A stretch of 64,000 nt of DNA, from the NCBI GenBank assembly GCA_965661625.1, contig CBFIEM010000011.1:1-64000 (forward strand), read 5' to 3'. Position 1 is the first letter of the stretch. Each line of letters begins with the position of its first letter. Of the stretch, positions 8,711 through 18,435 are shown piece after piece. Below the pieces are notes generated by a model. It searched no databases. It had not been told where the DNA came from and saw nothing but the letters and a program-made list of their open reading frames with translations. Source of the stretch: GCA-2705995 sp965661625. GTDB lineage: Bacteria > Bacteroidota > Bacteroidia > Flavobacteriales_G > Salibacteraceae. Position numbers and translations under genes: made by a program.

Positions 8711-9349
8711 ATGAAATTTCAATACGCTATACTATTCTTCACAAGTCTTATGCTTTTTTCATGTGGTGAGTCAACTGAAAATTCAGAAAAATCTGAACAA
8801 ACCGATCAAAAAGCTGAGCGCATCTGTTCATATGAATACAATGCAGAAGCAACCTCAATAGAATGGACGGCTTATAAAACAACTGAAATGATTGGTGTTG
8901 ATGGAGCCTTTGATGAGTTTATGCTGTCCGATACAAAAACAGGAAACTCTGCTTTTGAAGTTTTTCAAGACGCTTCCTTTATAATTCCTATTGCTTCTCT
9001 GAATACGCAGAACCCCGATCGTGACGAAAAGATCAAGACGTTTTTCTTTGAAACAGTTAATACTGACTCTCTTTCTGGAAAGTTAGTCTCATTCAACGAA
9101 GACGGAACAGCAACAGTTGAAATCGAAATGAATGGTGTTAAACAGGAAGTCGTTGCACAAATTGAGGAAACTGGAAATCGGTTAACACTTGCTACCAAAA
9201 TTGACGTGAGCGCATGGAATGCATCTACAGGAATCGATGCATTAAATGAAGTTTGTTACGACCTGCATAAGGGAGCTGATGGAATAAGCAAACTTTGGCC
9301 GGACGTAAGCATCAAGATTTCTACCGTTCTAGACAAAGCGTGCAAATAG
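8711..9349 (+). CDS. YceI-like domain lipoprotein
   Basis: 212 residues. The N terminus is a lipoprotein signal with lipobox 'LMLFSCGES' (Cys18), then an acidic, low-complexity linker (about residues 19-36). From 'ATSIEWTAYKTTEMIGVDGAF' onward it resembles the YceI lipocalin-like fold, with the 'FIIPIASLNTQNPDRDEKIK' strand-helix typical of that family and a final 'WPDVSIKISTVLD'. YceI proteins bind lipid-like isoprenoids in the periplasm; ligand here unknown. A single gene with its own promoter. Confidence 0.75.
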   Translation: MKFQYAILFFTSLMLFSCGESTENSEKSEQTDQKAERICSYEYNAEATSIEWTAYKTTEMIGVDGAFDEFMLSDTKTGNSAFEVFQDASFIIPIASLNTQNPDRDEKIKTFFFETVNTDSLSGKLVSFNEDGTATVEIEMNGVKQEVVAQIEETGNRLTLATKIDVSAWNASTGIDALNEVCYDLHKGADGISKLWPDVSIKISTVLDKACK

Positions 9350-9428
9350 GTTTAGAATACTTGCGGTTTAGGGGATTATTTTAACACCTCAATAAGGTCT
9401 TTCTGTAGGATACTCTTTGTGGAAGAAT

Positions 9429-9436
9429 TAATTTTG
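9429..9436 (+). promoter_or_regulatory. -7 element (TAATTTTG) placed for a leaderless mnmA transcript
   Basis: Exact TAnnTTTG match ending only four bases before the mnmA ATG. Since transcription in this phylum begins a few bases after this element, the mRNA should start at or next to the start codon. Confidence 0.55.
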
Positions 9437-9440
9437 CAGC

Positions 9441-10613
9441 ATGGCGAAACGAGTTGTTGTAGGTCTTTCTGGTGGTGTTGACTCTAGTGTTGCAGCTTAC
9501 CTGCTTCTTGAACAAGGTTATGAAGTCATCGGCATTTTCATGAAAAACTGGCATGACACATCCGTTACCATCTCAGATGATTGCCCTTGGATTGATGACA
9601 GCAATGACGCGTTAGCAGTAGCTCAAAGTTTAGGAATTCCTTTTCAAACAATTGATTTAAGCGAAGCCTATCGCGAGCGCATTGTTAATTACATGTTTGA
9701 GGAGTATAAATGCGGCAGAACCCCTAACCCTGATGTATTGTGCAATCGCGAAATCAAGTTTGACCTCTTTTTGGACAAGGCTATGCAATTAAACGCTGAT
9801 TTTGTGGCAACGGGGCACTACGTAAGGAAAATTACCACGCTGCATGATCACAGTGAGACACATCACCTGCTAGCTGGTAAAGACTCGAACAAGGACCAAA
9901 GCTATTTTCTATGTCAGTTAAACCAAGAGCAATTAGCTAAGAGTCTTTTTCCTATTGGTGAGCTCACAAAGCCAGAAGTTAGGGCTATTGCAAAACAGAT
10001 GGGACTTGTTACTGCTGATAAAAAAGATTCTCAAGGACTTTGTTTTATAGGAAAAGTAAAACTTCCAGACTTTTTACAACAACAGTTAAAGCCTAAAACC
10101 GGCACGGTTATAGAAATTCCAGCACAGCATGCTATGTTTTCCGCTAACCCAGGTGAGGATTTGCAAAAATGTACAGCTGCAAAAAACTTGTGTCCTGATG
10201 ATGGTACTCCAATTGGAGAGCATCGAGGAGCACACTTTTTCACCGTTGGCCAACGCAAAGGATTAGGCATTGGAGGAACACCACAACCTTTGTTTATTCT
10301 AGCCACCGATACCTCGAACAATACTGTTTATGTAGGACAAGGAGAAGATCATCCTGGCTTATTCCGAAATGGGCTTTTTATTTCAAAAGAAGAAATCCAT
10401 TGGATAAGGGAAGACTTAAGTTTACTTCCTGGTAAATCAGCTCATTATCAGGTTCGTATTCGTTATCGCCAGGAACTATTCGGAGCTTTGCTTCATCGCG
10501 AAGAAGAAGGGTTATACCTTGTATTCGACACCCCTCAAAAAGGCGTAGCTCCTGGTCAATTTGCTGCTTGGTACCGCGATGATGAACTCATCGGGTCCGG
10601 CGTTATTTCATAA
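9441..10613 (+). CDS. mnmA: tRNA-specific 2-thiouridylase MnmA
   Basis: 390 residues. The ATP-binding PP-loop SGGVDSS is at residues 10-16. The catalytic cysteines are in 'PDVLCNREIKFD' and 'DSQGLCFIGKVKLPDF', and the tRNA-binding/beta-barrel region follows with 'GEHRGAHFFTVGQRKGLGIG'. MnmA thiolates U34 of tRNAs for Lys, Glu and Gln at position 2, taking sulfur from a relay. Length is slightly above the usual 360-370 because of a short insert around 'NPGEDLQKCTAAKNLCPDDG'. Monocistronic, convergent with the TPR gene, overlapping it by 11 bases at the stop codons. Confidence 0.95.
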   Translation: MAKRVVVGLSGGVDSSVAAYLLLEQGYEVIGIFMKNWHDTSVTISDDCPWIDDSNDALAVAQSLGIPFQTIDLSEAYRERIVNYMFEEYKCGRTPNPDVLCNREIKFDLFLDKAMQLNADFVATGHYVRKITTLHDHSETHHLLAGKDSNKDQSYFLCQLNQEQLAKSLFPIGELTKPEVRAIAKQMGLVTADKKDSQGLCFIGKVKLPDFLQQQLKPKTGTVIEIPAQHAMFSANPGEDLQKCTAAKNLCPDDGTPIGEHRGAHFFTVGQRKGLGIGGTPQPLFILATDTSNNTVYVGQGEDHPGLFRNGLFISKEEIHWIREDLSLLPGKSAHYQVRIRYRQELFGALLHREEEGLYLVFDTPQKGVAPGQFAAWYRDDELIGSGVIS

Positions 10614-11934
10614 TTGATTTATAGCCTAACTGAATGGCTCGTGATTGTGAAGTCTTCCATTCTGGATTTTTAGCACGTTGTTCTATTTCAGCTTTAATTC
10701 CCCACAAATCAGCATAATATGGAAACCACTTTACCGCATCTTGTGCTATTGAAATTCCTTTTTCATAAGCCGACAACTCCATCAGACTTGTGATTAAAAT
10801 GATTGCAAAATTAACTTCTGGTTTATCCGTGTAAGCGCTTTGTGCTATCTGGGCTGCTTTACTGTAATCACTGCTTGCTAAGTACGCTTTTGCTAGAATA
10901 AGCTGCCCGCGTTTGGTCCGTTTATTCAACCCTTCCGCTGTTCTTAATAAACGCAGTGCTATCAATGGTTGGTCATACTTTAATGCTAACTCAGCAGCAT
11001 AAATTTGTGTTGCTATGTCTGGGATCTTATCAGAAGTAAAATGCGTTGAAAGCTCATTCGCTCGCTGATCATTACCTGTATTTAAATAACTGGCAAACAA
11101 CGCTAGCTTTACAACTAAGTCTGTTGGATTTTTAGTCGCTACATGTTTTAACAAAGCTATGGCTGTGGAATAATCTCCAGTTTTCATAAGTGCATCAGCG
11201 TAAATAAAAGCATCTGTGCTGCTTGAATCCACGTCTTCCGAAAAGTATAAGTCAAAATGCGATAATGCCGATTGATAATTCTGTTGCTTATAAAACGCTT
11301 TTGCCCATGTCAATTGATTGACATACTCATTATTTTCATCAGCTTTCTGAAACCATTTCGTTGCAATGCTAAACTCTTTGTTTTTAAATGCCAACTCTCC
11401 TACTCTCGTATGAATTCCCCCACCTCGCTCACCGTATTGATATGCATTCAACAATGCGTGTTTTGCGGGAGCATATTGCGCCTTGTTCTCCTTTAAATTG
11501 GCCTTAAAAACCAAAGCTTTGGCTGATGTTGAATCAAGTTCAAAAATATCTCCAATAAGCATTTCATAAGGATACTTGAACGATTTTAATCCTGCAACTA
11601 CATGAAGCAGCGAATCGCGTTTGGCGCAGACCGCATTTAATTTTATACGCAACGCTTGCCCCTGTTTTGAATCATTGATCGCGTTTGTCTCTGCTATTCG
11701 CATTGCTTCAGACAAATTCCTCGATTTAACAAATAAGTCCAAAAGCAGGGCTTGTTTCTGCCGCCTGTGTTTCTTGCGACTCATTTCAGTCCGCTCGAGT
11801 AGGTCAATCGCTTCTATGAAATGCCCAGCATTACTCAATTTCGTAGCCTCTTTAAGAACCTTTCCTGAAGGCTGGCACGTAGCTATAGTATTGAGTGTGA
11901 AAAACAGTAGGCATAGTAAACCATATCTTATCAT
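10603..11934 (-). CDS. Secreted TPR-repeat protein
   Basis: 443 residues. A signal peptide covers about residues 1-20 ('LLCLLFFTLNTIATCQPSG', possibly a lipobox-like 'IATCQ'). The rest is helical with at least six degenerate tetratricopeptide units, for example 'AKALVFKANLKENKAQYAPA', 'FSIATKWFQKADENNEYV' and 'YQSALSHFDLYFSED'. No enzymatic motif. Envelope TPR proteins serve as scaffolds; the partner is unknown. A near-match -7 element (TACCTTTA on the minus strand, 11939-11946) lies four bases before the ATG. Confidence 0.75.
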   Translation of the reverse strand: MIRYGLLCLLFFTLNTIATCQPSGKVLKEATKLSNAGHFIEAIDLLERTEMSRKKHRRQKQALLLDLFVKSRNLSEAMRIAETNAINDSKQGQALRIKLNAVCAKRDSLLHVVAGLKSFKYPYEMLIGDIFELDSTSAKALVFKANLKENKAQYAPAKHALLNAYQYGERGGGIHTRVGELAFKNKEFSIATKWFQKADENNEYVNQLTWAKAFYKQQNYQSALSHFDLYFSEDVDSSSTDAFIYADALMKTGDYSTAIALLKHVATKNPTDLVVKLALFASYLNTGNDQRANELSTHFTSDKIPDIATQIYAAELALKYDQPLIALRLLRTAEGLNKRTKRGQLILAKAYLASSDYSKAAQIAQSAYTDKPEVNFAIILITSLMELSAYEKGISIAQDAVKWFPYYADLWGIKAEIEQRAKNPEWKTSQSRAIQLGYKSIMK

Positions 11935-12012
11935 GTGCTAAAGGTATCTTTATGTGTAATGTTAGGCAACAGATTCACTACTTTTAGGTTTCTAATAGTA
12001 AGCAATATAATT

Positions 12013-12714
12013 ATGAAACATCTAATCGCAATATTAACAGGTGTTCTGTTGAGTGGTATCAGTTTTGGACAATTAATTAATCGAATTGAAACGAGCTGTG
12101 GACTTGAAGAACGATCAGTTTTGGGGTCACTTAACTCAGGAAAAGCAGTACTGGTAATGGTAACTGGATTTGACTGCTCCATTTGTCAATCACACGCCGC
12201 TAGCATTAAGCTATTTTCCGAAGAACATCAAAACATTGAGGTTTGGGGAGCTATGCGCTGGCAGTATAATCAAGACCCTGAAAACTGCAACGATATTGTA
12301 GATTGGAATCAAAGCTACGCTTGGGATGACCTTTTTACATTTCTAGACACCGGGGATGCATGGATTCAGTTAGGAACACCATACTTCTATGTGTTTAGCC
12401 CTGAAAACAATGCACTTATATTCCAAGGGTCGGACATTGAAGATGCTTTCAATGAAGCGATAAGCGCGAATCAATTTACCACGGGAATTCATCCTGTTCA
12501 AAAAAACAGTTACTCCTTGAGGTCTATACGCGGAGGAGTTGAGCTCCAAAGCAAGCAAAACTTCACTGTGTATATTTACAACCTTCAAGGTTCATTGGTA
12601 TCTATGGGCAGATCAGCGCAGTTCTTTTCAATATCAAACTTGAAATCTGGCGCCTATATATTTAGGATAAAAACAGATACGGATACATTCACGGAAAAGC
12701 ATATCGTTTATTAG
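12013..12714 (+). CDS. Thioredoxin-fold-like protein with T9SS type A sorting domain
   Basis: 233 residues from the ATG at 12013, which gives a proper signal peptide ('MKHLIAILTGVLLSGISFGQ'); the frame is open further upstream but that would bury the signal. The mature part contains 'VMVTGFDCSICQSHAASIKL', a CxxC in a strand-turn-helix context as in thioredoxin-like folds. The last ~75 residues ('YSLRSIRGGVELQSKQNFTV', 'NLKSGAYIFRIKTDTDTFTE') are a T9SS type A C-terminal sorting domain, so it is exported across the outer membrane. Function beyond that is not recognisable; a disulfide role is inference. Confidence 0.75.
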   Translation: MKHLIAILTGVLLSGISFGQLINRIETSCGLEERSVLGSLNSGKAVLVMVTGFDCSICQSHAASIKLFSEEHQNIEVWGAMRWQYNQDPENCNDIVDWNQSYAWDDLFTFLDTGDAWIQLGTPYFYVFSPENNALIFQGSDIEDAFNEAISANQFTTGIHPVQKNSYSLRSIRGGVELQSKQNFTVYIYNLQGSLVSMGRSAQFFSISNLKSGAYIFRIKTDTDTFTEKHIVY

Positions 12715-12732
12715 TCATTACGCCCGTTAACT

Positions 12733-12740
12733 TACCTTTG
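12733..12740 (+). promoter_or_regulatory. Bacteroidota -7 promoter element (TACCTTTG)
   Basis: Exact TAnnTTTG match 15 bases before the ribB ATG; a TTTA at 12707-12710 is a possible -33 box at a 22-base spacing. Confidence 0.6.
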
Positions 12741-12755
12741 CAGCAAAGTAACCTT

Positions 12756-13874
12756 ATGAAAGCATCATTGGACTCCATTGAATCTGCAATAGCAGCTATA
12801 CGCGATGGTCAAATCGTAATTGTTGTTGATGACGAAAACCGTGAGAATGAAGGTGATTTTGTTGCAGCTGCTTCCAAAGTTACCCCTGAAATGATCAATT
12901 TCATGGCTACACATGGGAGGGGTTTAATCTGTACGCCACTCCTTGAAAAAGATTGCGACCGTCTTGGGTTGAACATGATGGTTTCAAACAACACTGATCC
13001 GCATGGAACTGCTTTTACGGAATCAATTGATTTAAAAGGCAACGGGAATACTACAGGAATTTCAGCTCACGATCGTTCGCGCACTATACAAGCTATGCTT
13101 GACCCTGTTGCTGTTCCTAACAGTTTCGGAAGACCGGGTCATATTTTTCCGCTAAAGGCTAAAGATGGCGGAGTATTGCGAAGAACAGGTCACACAGAAG
13201 CTGCTGTAGATTTAGCGCGCTTAGCCGGTATGCATCCTGCTGGAGTCATAGTTGAAATCATGAATGAAGATGGAAGCATGGCACGACTTCCACAACTTTT
13301 TGAAATTGCGGATAAGTTCAATTTGAAACTGATTTCCATTGAGGATTTGATTGCATATCGCATGGAAAATGAATCCTTAATTGAAAAAATAAATGCAGTT
13401 GAATTAGCTGGTGCAAATGGCCAAATCAGATTAAACAGTTACCGACAAACAACTACTGGTGCTATACACTTAGCATTAGTGAAAGGAGATATAAAAGAGA
13501 CTGAGCCAGTACCCGTTCGCGTACATTCATCGCTTTTGATAGGAGATTTATTTCAGTCAACACCGCTGAATACAGGACCACACTTAAACGCTGCGCTCGC
13601 ACAAATACAGCATTACGGCAAAGGTGTAGTAGTTTTCATAAGTCCTAGAGATGCAGGGGTTTTACCGGACTCTGAAGAGCATTTGGATCAATTAAATGAA
13701 AAGCTTCTAAGTAGAAAAATGGATCCTTTAGACTATGGCATTGGAGCTCAAATCCTTCGGGAAATTGGGGTGGGTAAAATGCAGCTAATGTCAAACAACC
13801 CAACTAAGCGCACAGGAATTATTGGATACGGATTGGAAGTGGTGGAAACGATTCCTATGCCTTTGAACAATTAA
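12756..13874 (+). CDS. ribB: 3,4-dihydroxy-2-butanone 4-phosphate synthase with degenerate GTP cyclohydrolase II domain
   Basis: 372 residues from the ATG at 12756. Residues 1-205 are an intact RibB domain: 'DDENRENEGDFVAAASKVTP' (acidic metal loop), 'NNTDPHGTAFTESID', 'GISAHDRSRTIQAM' and 'GGVLRRTGHTEAAVDLARLA'. It forms the four-carbon unit of riboflavin from ribulose 5-phosphate. The C-terminal half aligns with GTP cyclohydrolase II but has lost the zinc cysteines: 'VRVHSSLLIGDLFQSTPLNT' where the family has HSECLTGD and C-x-C, and the RQEGRGIGL loop reads 'ISPRDAGVLPD'. The end, 'DYGIGAQILREIGVGKMQLM', is conserved. So this domain is probably not a GTP cyclohydrolase; a separate RibA should exist elsewhere. 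Confidence 0.9.
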   Translation: MKASLDSIESAIAAIRDGQIVIVVDDENRENEGDFVAAASKVTPEMINFMATHGRGLICTPLLEKDCDRLGLNMMVSNNTDPHGTAFTESIDLKGNGNTTGISAHDRSRTIQAMLDPVAVPNSFGRPGHIFPLKAKDGGVLRRTGHTEAAVDLARLAGMHPAGVIVEIMNEDGSMARLPQLFEIADKFNLKLISIEDLIAYRMENESLIEKINAVELAGANGQIRLNSYRQTTTGAIHLALVKGDIKETEPVPVRVHSSLLIGDLFQSTPLNTGPHLNAALAQIQHYGKGVVVFISPRDAGVLPDSEEHLDQLNEKLLSRKMDPLDYGIGAQILREIGVGKMQLMSNNPTKRTGIIGYGLEVVETIPMPLNN

Positions 13875-16800
13875 TTTGGTGGGTCACTGTTTTCCTGTTC
13901 CTCTTTTCGCGCTTCTCTAGCAATTTGGCGTTTTAAAAGCAATTCTTGTTCTTGAACACGACACGCTTCCAAGTCCCGATTTTCTTTTTTCTTAAAACGC
14001 TGGGAAAATCGGCACCATAAACCTGAGAATGTATTGAATTCTTCGCGATAAAGCACGCCAACACCTTGCGTATATGGAGCTTGGTTTACACTTGTTACAT
14101 CATAGGTATTAGAACGATTGTACGCCTTACCCCTGAATTTTCCATCTTGACTGATTTTATATTCCACATTAAAATCACCCGCTACACCTTGATTGTTGTT
14201 TTGTTGGGCATCATTTGGGTTATCCCCTTGAACTTCGAAATTACCTTCTATAATTACCCGATCATTGAATAGCTGAGTACTAAGGGCTACCTCGACTTCA
14301 TCAGATGTAATAGCATCTCCTGGTCTATAATTCACGCCTATATCAAAATCGCTAGATATTTGAGAAAGCCAATTACTCAATTGATTTGAAAGTAATTCAG
14401 AGGAACTTTTACCTAATGCGTTTGAGGTTGCTGTTCCACCAGTACCACCATCAACTGGGATAAAACTGTTTAACATCAATATGGTAAACACCTGCTTGTT
14501 CAATTCTCCTTTTTCAAGGTTGTTCAAAATTCCTTGAACCTCTGTATATGTAGTGGGCATTTCAAAAGCGAAAGAAAAATCTGGGTTGGTATAAATGTTT
14601 TCCAATTTGAGTAATACACTAACTGGAATGCGTTGTTTCACTGCATTTGAATCCAGCCCTGTTGGTATGTTTAGGTTATAAACGGAAGTCCGCGTTTTAT
14701 ACTCCGCTACCATATCAATAGTCGCTTCAAAAGGATCTCCATTCCAAACTATTTGTCCTCCATCTTGAATTTTAAAACGCTTGTTAATTACATTTTGCAG
14801 CGTGAACAAGTAATCTCCTGTAAATACCTCATAGGTACCGTACATATTAAAGTCTCCATTTGACAGGACTTCTAACCTCAAATCTCCTGCACCCTGAGCA
14901 GATATGATGTCTCCTACAGTTCGATCAAAAATAATTTCAACAGTAGCATCCGGAGTTACTTCAAGGTCAAATACCATATTTATGCTCGAAAGCTGAGTTT
15001 CAGCTGGTGTTTCTGAGACTTGACTACCGGCTATCGAATCTGTTTGAGGGGTAACAAATGAAATAAATGGAATATCCTCAACCTCTTCTGGTCCACCTAA
15101 TGGAATTGCTAAAACGGTATTTGGTTCAGTTTTAAGTGTCGCTTCAATGGACACATCATTATCGTTTCCTGCAATATCAACAAATCCACTTACGAACGCT
15201 TTCCCATAAAAGAGCTCATTGTCATCTTCTACAGTATTAAGGGCCATAAAGCGCTTTAAGTTAAAGAGGTAGATGTCATAGTTGAAGTTGGTGTAATTTG
15301 AATGCAAGACGCTTAAGTTCAATTTGGCAATTCTCCCTTGCTCATCAACTACATCTATTGCATCGGCACCTATCCATTCCGGTTCAAAACGAAACACTTG
15401 CTTATCCAGCGTATAAGAGGTTTTTAAATAATCAACCCGCATACCTACTTTATCCGTAATGAAGGAGCCTTTTACAAGTGGAGTTTGTGGAGTTCCCAAA
15501 ATGTTGAAGCTTCCAGATATTGCACCTTTCATTTTATCAATTACTCCAGCCAAAAATGGCTCGGCCATTTTTACTTTAAGCGCTTCAAAGCCCAAATTGA
15601 GGTTCAAGCTATTGCTGTCTTTTAAAGGATAATAAAGTCCAGATATATCAAGTGTTTTTAGCGAGTCATAACCCATAGACCCTTCCACTGTAATGCGTTC
15701 ATTTTCTGAATCATAAATTGAGCTAATCTTTCCTGAGCCAACTTGCTGATCATTGAAGAAAAACTGACTAAACGTATTCGAAGAATTAATAATGAGGTCA
15801 TTGTACGTATTCTCAAATTGGGTGGATCCGTCTACCGTTCCAGATAGTTCAATCCCATTTGAGAATGTAAAGGCATTAAAAGATGCTAACTCCAATGCAT
15901 TTAAATTCAAGGATAATATACTTGTGGAGTCATGGGATAAGTCCCCATTCAAACTCAGTAGTTGATTCCCACTTCTTATTTCTACATGCTCAAAGTGTAC
16001 TGAATCACCTCGCAGTGAAACGAGGGAATTGGGGTTTATTTGCCAGAGCGAGTCGGCAAGGTAGAACTCTGATTGTAACACCCTTATATCTACTTCCTCT
16101 TTGCCTATTACGTGTGCTGTCAGATTGATATCTCCGGCGTAGTTGTTACCGTTATGGTCTTTGGACCATTTGTTATGCAATAAGATGTAATCTTGAATAG
16201 CAACTAGCTTAAGTTGATAGTCTTTAACGGATAAGCTATCCGAAACAAATAGCTCTGGAACCTCTGCTAACACATCAACCCTTCCATCAACAACATCAAC
16301 TTCAACAGTCAATGTATCGGACTTTAAATTGAAGTAACTCAATTGATTACCACGTGCAGATAAATGGACTTCGTCTTGATCGGAATCAAATGCGCATGTT
16401 GCTGAAAAATCAGACCCAATATCTAACCCGGGTACAAAAAATGACCCCAATGAACTTACTCCATCTATACTTACATTTAACTCAAACACTTCCCTGGCTT
16501 TCGGTTTATCGGGTTTCACTTCATAGTATGAAGGAGCAATTTGGGAGCCTAAGTAATTTAAGGTTGCTGGCAGCTTAGCAGTATTAAATTTTCCAGCAAT
16601 AAATGCATCGATGTGATCTGTTTCTAAAATAATTGTTTTGCCCTCTGGGGTTCCATATGCAGTAAACTCCACCTTTTTAAGCGTACTCTTTTCTCCATTT
16701 TGGAGAATTTGTAAGTCGGTTAAGTTTGCTCTTCCAATTACGTTATTCAACGAGTTACCCCTAAAGTTCGCATACATTTGGGTTTTAAATACTGCTGAAG

Positions 16801-18418
16801 AATCCATCTCATAAAGGTTCAGCATTCCTAACCTCATGCTGTCAATGGTTGCTGAATATTCAAAGGCTGGAAGGGATTGAGATAAATCAACCTTCCCTTG
16901 AAAGTCAAACGTAATGTTAGGGTCAACAATGCCTACTTGACCTGTAAACACTTTTTTGTTAACCTGACTAGTTAAATTTACAACTTGGTAACGATAACCG
17001 TTAAAGTCAATTTGTTTGAGTTGTCCAGATACCTCTGCCGTTAAGTTTTCAAGCTCAATTCCACTTCCGTTTAACTGAACATCAAAGTCGAGGCGATTTA
17101 ATTGTTCTGATTCAAGCAGTTTGCCCAAGTTAAATTGACGTGAAGAAACGCTGCCTTTATAAGCAAGTTGACCTGACGAAGAACGTTTGAGCTGAAGGTC
17201 ACTCTTTACCTTGCCTAGGTCGGAGAAAAATGTTCCATACGCCACAAAATCATTCACAAAACCAGTAAATGACCCTTGAAAACCAACTTTTCCGGCCCTA
17301 CTAAATTCAGCTGGGAGTGCTATGGAGTTAATAATTTGGTTTGAGGGCAGCTTGAAGGCACCAATGTCATAAGAAGAAGTTGTAAACTCCGTCAAATCAA
17401 CCTGAATAAAGGTTTCTGCTATATTAGGCAATCCGTTGAGGTCAATATTTCCTGCGAATCGTGTTTCGTTTCCTAGACTCAATTCCAAATCATCTAGTGA
17501 AAGGTTTTTTATTCGACCACTTGCATGGCCCGAAAGCAAAACCTCACTATCCATACCCCAAAGGTCTTCAACAAAAAAAGCGAGATCTGCTAGATTCAGT
17601 TTACTCTGGTAAAAGTCAACATTCATTGAAACGGCATCAATGAAATGTGCGTAGCTCATTGCCGAATCATATGCGAAGTTCAAATCTAAATTTAAGTTAC
17701 TCGTACCTAAATCGATTTCCCCTTGTAACAGGTGGGTTTCATGAGAGGAATACACGGCACTTCCCGCTAGTTTGTGCAATTCTAAACCACTTACCTGTTC
17801 ACTCGCCATCAAGTAATCAATCTCAGCATTAACCGAATCGTTAATGATTAAAACATCTTTAAAAGAAGCGTTTAAATCTGTGAAATGCAGGTTTTCCCAA
17901 TCTAAGCCATGGACTGGTGGTTCGCTATTCATATCACGGTATATAAAGGCGCAATTGGACAGGGTGAACTCGCCACATTTCAAGTAAAAATGAGCACTAG
18001 CGTTCGAAGATTCACTCAAATTTAACGATGCTAGCCACATACTTAAATTGGACGCTACATCGCCGACTTCTTTTACAATGTAAAAACGTCCATCTTGAAT
18101 TTCAATGTTATTAATGGTAATTGTTAGCTCGTTAGCAAATGACAGATCAGTTAAGGATGCTTTCAGGGTGCCAACATAAGCAAGGGTATCTTGGTTTTTT
18201 CCTCCAAACCGAACTCCTTCCACATGCAGGGTATTAAAAAAACTAAAATCTACTCTTTCGATCGCGTATTGCTGGCCTGTTTTAGCCTGCAAAAATTGAG
18301 CTATTTGCTGAGCTGCATAGGTTTGAACTGTAGCATGCTCAAGCGCAACCCTTAACGCCAAAGTAAGGAGTAGGAAGATCGCGGTAAAGTAAAACCCTAT
18401 TTTGCGCAGTTTTCTGAT
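13871..18418 (-). CDS. TamB-like translocation/assembly module protein (DUF490)
   Basis: About 1515 residues. The frame is open back to 18463, but no ATG exists upstream of the body. An ATC at 18416-18418 starts an ideal N terminus, basic 'RKLRK' then the membrane helix 'IGFYFTAIFLLLTLALRVAL', so it is taken as the start; TTG at 18361 would cut the helix. The body is a long repetitive beta-rich region (AsmA/TamB type), and the C-terminal ~400 residues ('GDIISAQGAGDLRLEVLSNG', 'VLNSFIPVDGG'-like segment, 'NYRPGD') form the TamB domain. TamB proteins span the periplasm as hydrophobic grooves and move lipids or help outer-membrane protein assembly. The last ~50 residues are charged. Convergent with ribB. 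Confidence 0.8.
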   Translation of the reverse strand: MRKLRKIGFYFTAIFLLLTLALRVALEHATVQTYAAQQIAQFLQAKTGQQYAIERVDFSFFNTLHVEGVRFGGKNQDTLAYVGTLKASLTDLSFANELTITINNIEIQDGRFYIVKEVGDVASNLSMWLASLNLSESSNASAHFYLKCGEFTLSNCAFIYRDMNSEPPVHGLDWENLHFTDLNASFKDVLIINDSVNAEIDYLMASEQVSGLELHKLAGSAVYSSHETHLLQGEIDLGTSNLNLDLNFAYDSAMSYAHFIDAVSMNVDFYQSKLNLADLAFFVEDLWGMDSEVLLSGHASGRIKNLSLDDLELSLGNETRFAGNIDLNGLPNIAETFIQVDLTEFTTSSYDIGAFKLPSNQIINSIALPAEFSRAGKVGFQGSFTGFVNDFVAYGTFFSDLGKVKSDLQLKRSSSGQLAYKGSVSSRQFNLGKLLESEQLNRLDFDVQLNGSGIELENLTAEVSGQLKQIDFNGYRYQVVNLTSQVNKKVFTGQVGIVDPNITFDFQGKVDLSQSLPAFEYSATIDSMRLGMLNLYEMDSSAVFKTQMYANFRGNSLNNVIGRANLTDLQILQNGEKSTLKKVEFTAYGTPEGKTIILETDHIDAFIAGKFNTAKLPATLNYLGSQIAPSYYEVKPDKPKAREVFELNVSIDGVSSLGSFFVPGLDIGSDFSATCAFDSDQDEVHLSARGNQLSYFNLKSDTLTVEVDVVDGRVDVLAEVPELFVSDSLSVKDYQLKLVAIQDYILLHNKWSKDHNGNNYAGDINLTAHVIGKEEVDIRVLQSEFYLADSLWQINPNSLVSLRGDSVHFEHVEIRSGNQLLSLNGDLSHDSTSILSLNLNALELASFNAFTFSNGIELSGTVDGSTQFENTYNDLIINSSNTFSQFFFNDQQVGSGKISSIYDSENERITVEGSMGYDSLKTLDISGLYYPLKDSNSLNLNLGFEALKVKMAEPFLAGVIDKMKGAISGSFNILGTPQTPLVKGSFITDKVGMRVDYLKTSYTLDKQVFRFEPEWIGADAIDVVDEQGRIAKLNLSVLHSNYTNFNYDIYLFNLKRFMALNTVEDDNELFYGKAFVSGFVDIAGNDNDVSIEATLKTEPNTVLAIPLGGPEEVEDIPFISFVTPQTDSIAGSQVSETPAETQLSSINMVFDLEVTPDATVEIIFDRTVGDIISAQGAGDLRLEVLSNGDFNMYGTYEVFTGDYLFTLQNVINKRFKIQDGGQIVWNGDPFEATIDMVAEYKTRTSVYNLNIPTGLDSNAVKQRIPVSVLLKLENIYTNPDFSFAFEMPTTYTEVQGILNNLEKGELNKQVFTILMLNSFIPVDGGTGGTATSNALGKSSSELLSNQLSNWLSQISSDFDIGVNYRPGDAITSDEVEVALSTQLFNDRVIIEGNFEVQGDNPNDAQQNNNQGVAGDFNVEYKISQDGKFRGKAYNRSNTYDVTSVNQAPYTQGVGVLYREEFNTFSGLWCRFSQRFKKKENRDLEACRVQEQELLLKRQIAREARKEEQENSDPPN

Positions 18419-18435
18419 ATTTGCACCCTTTATAT

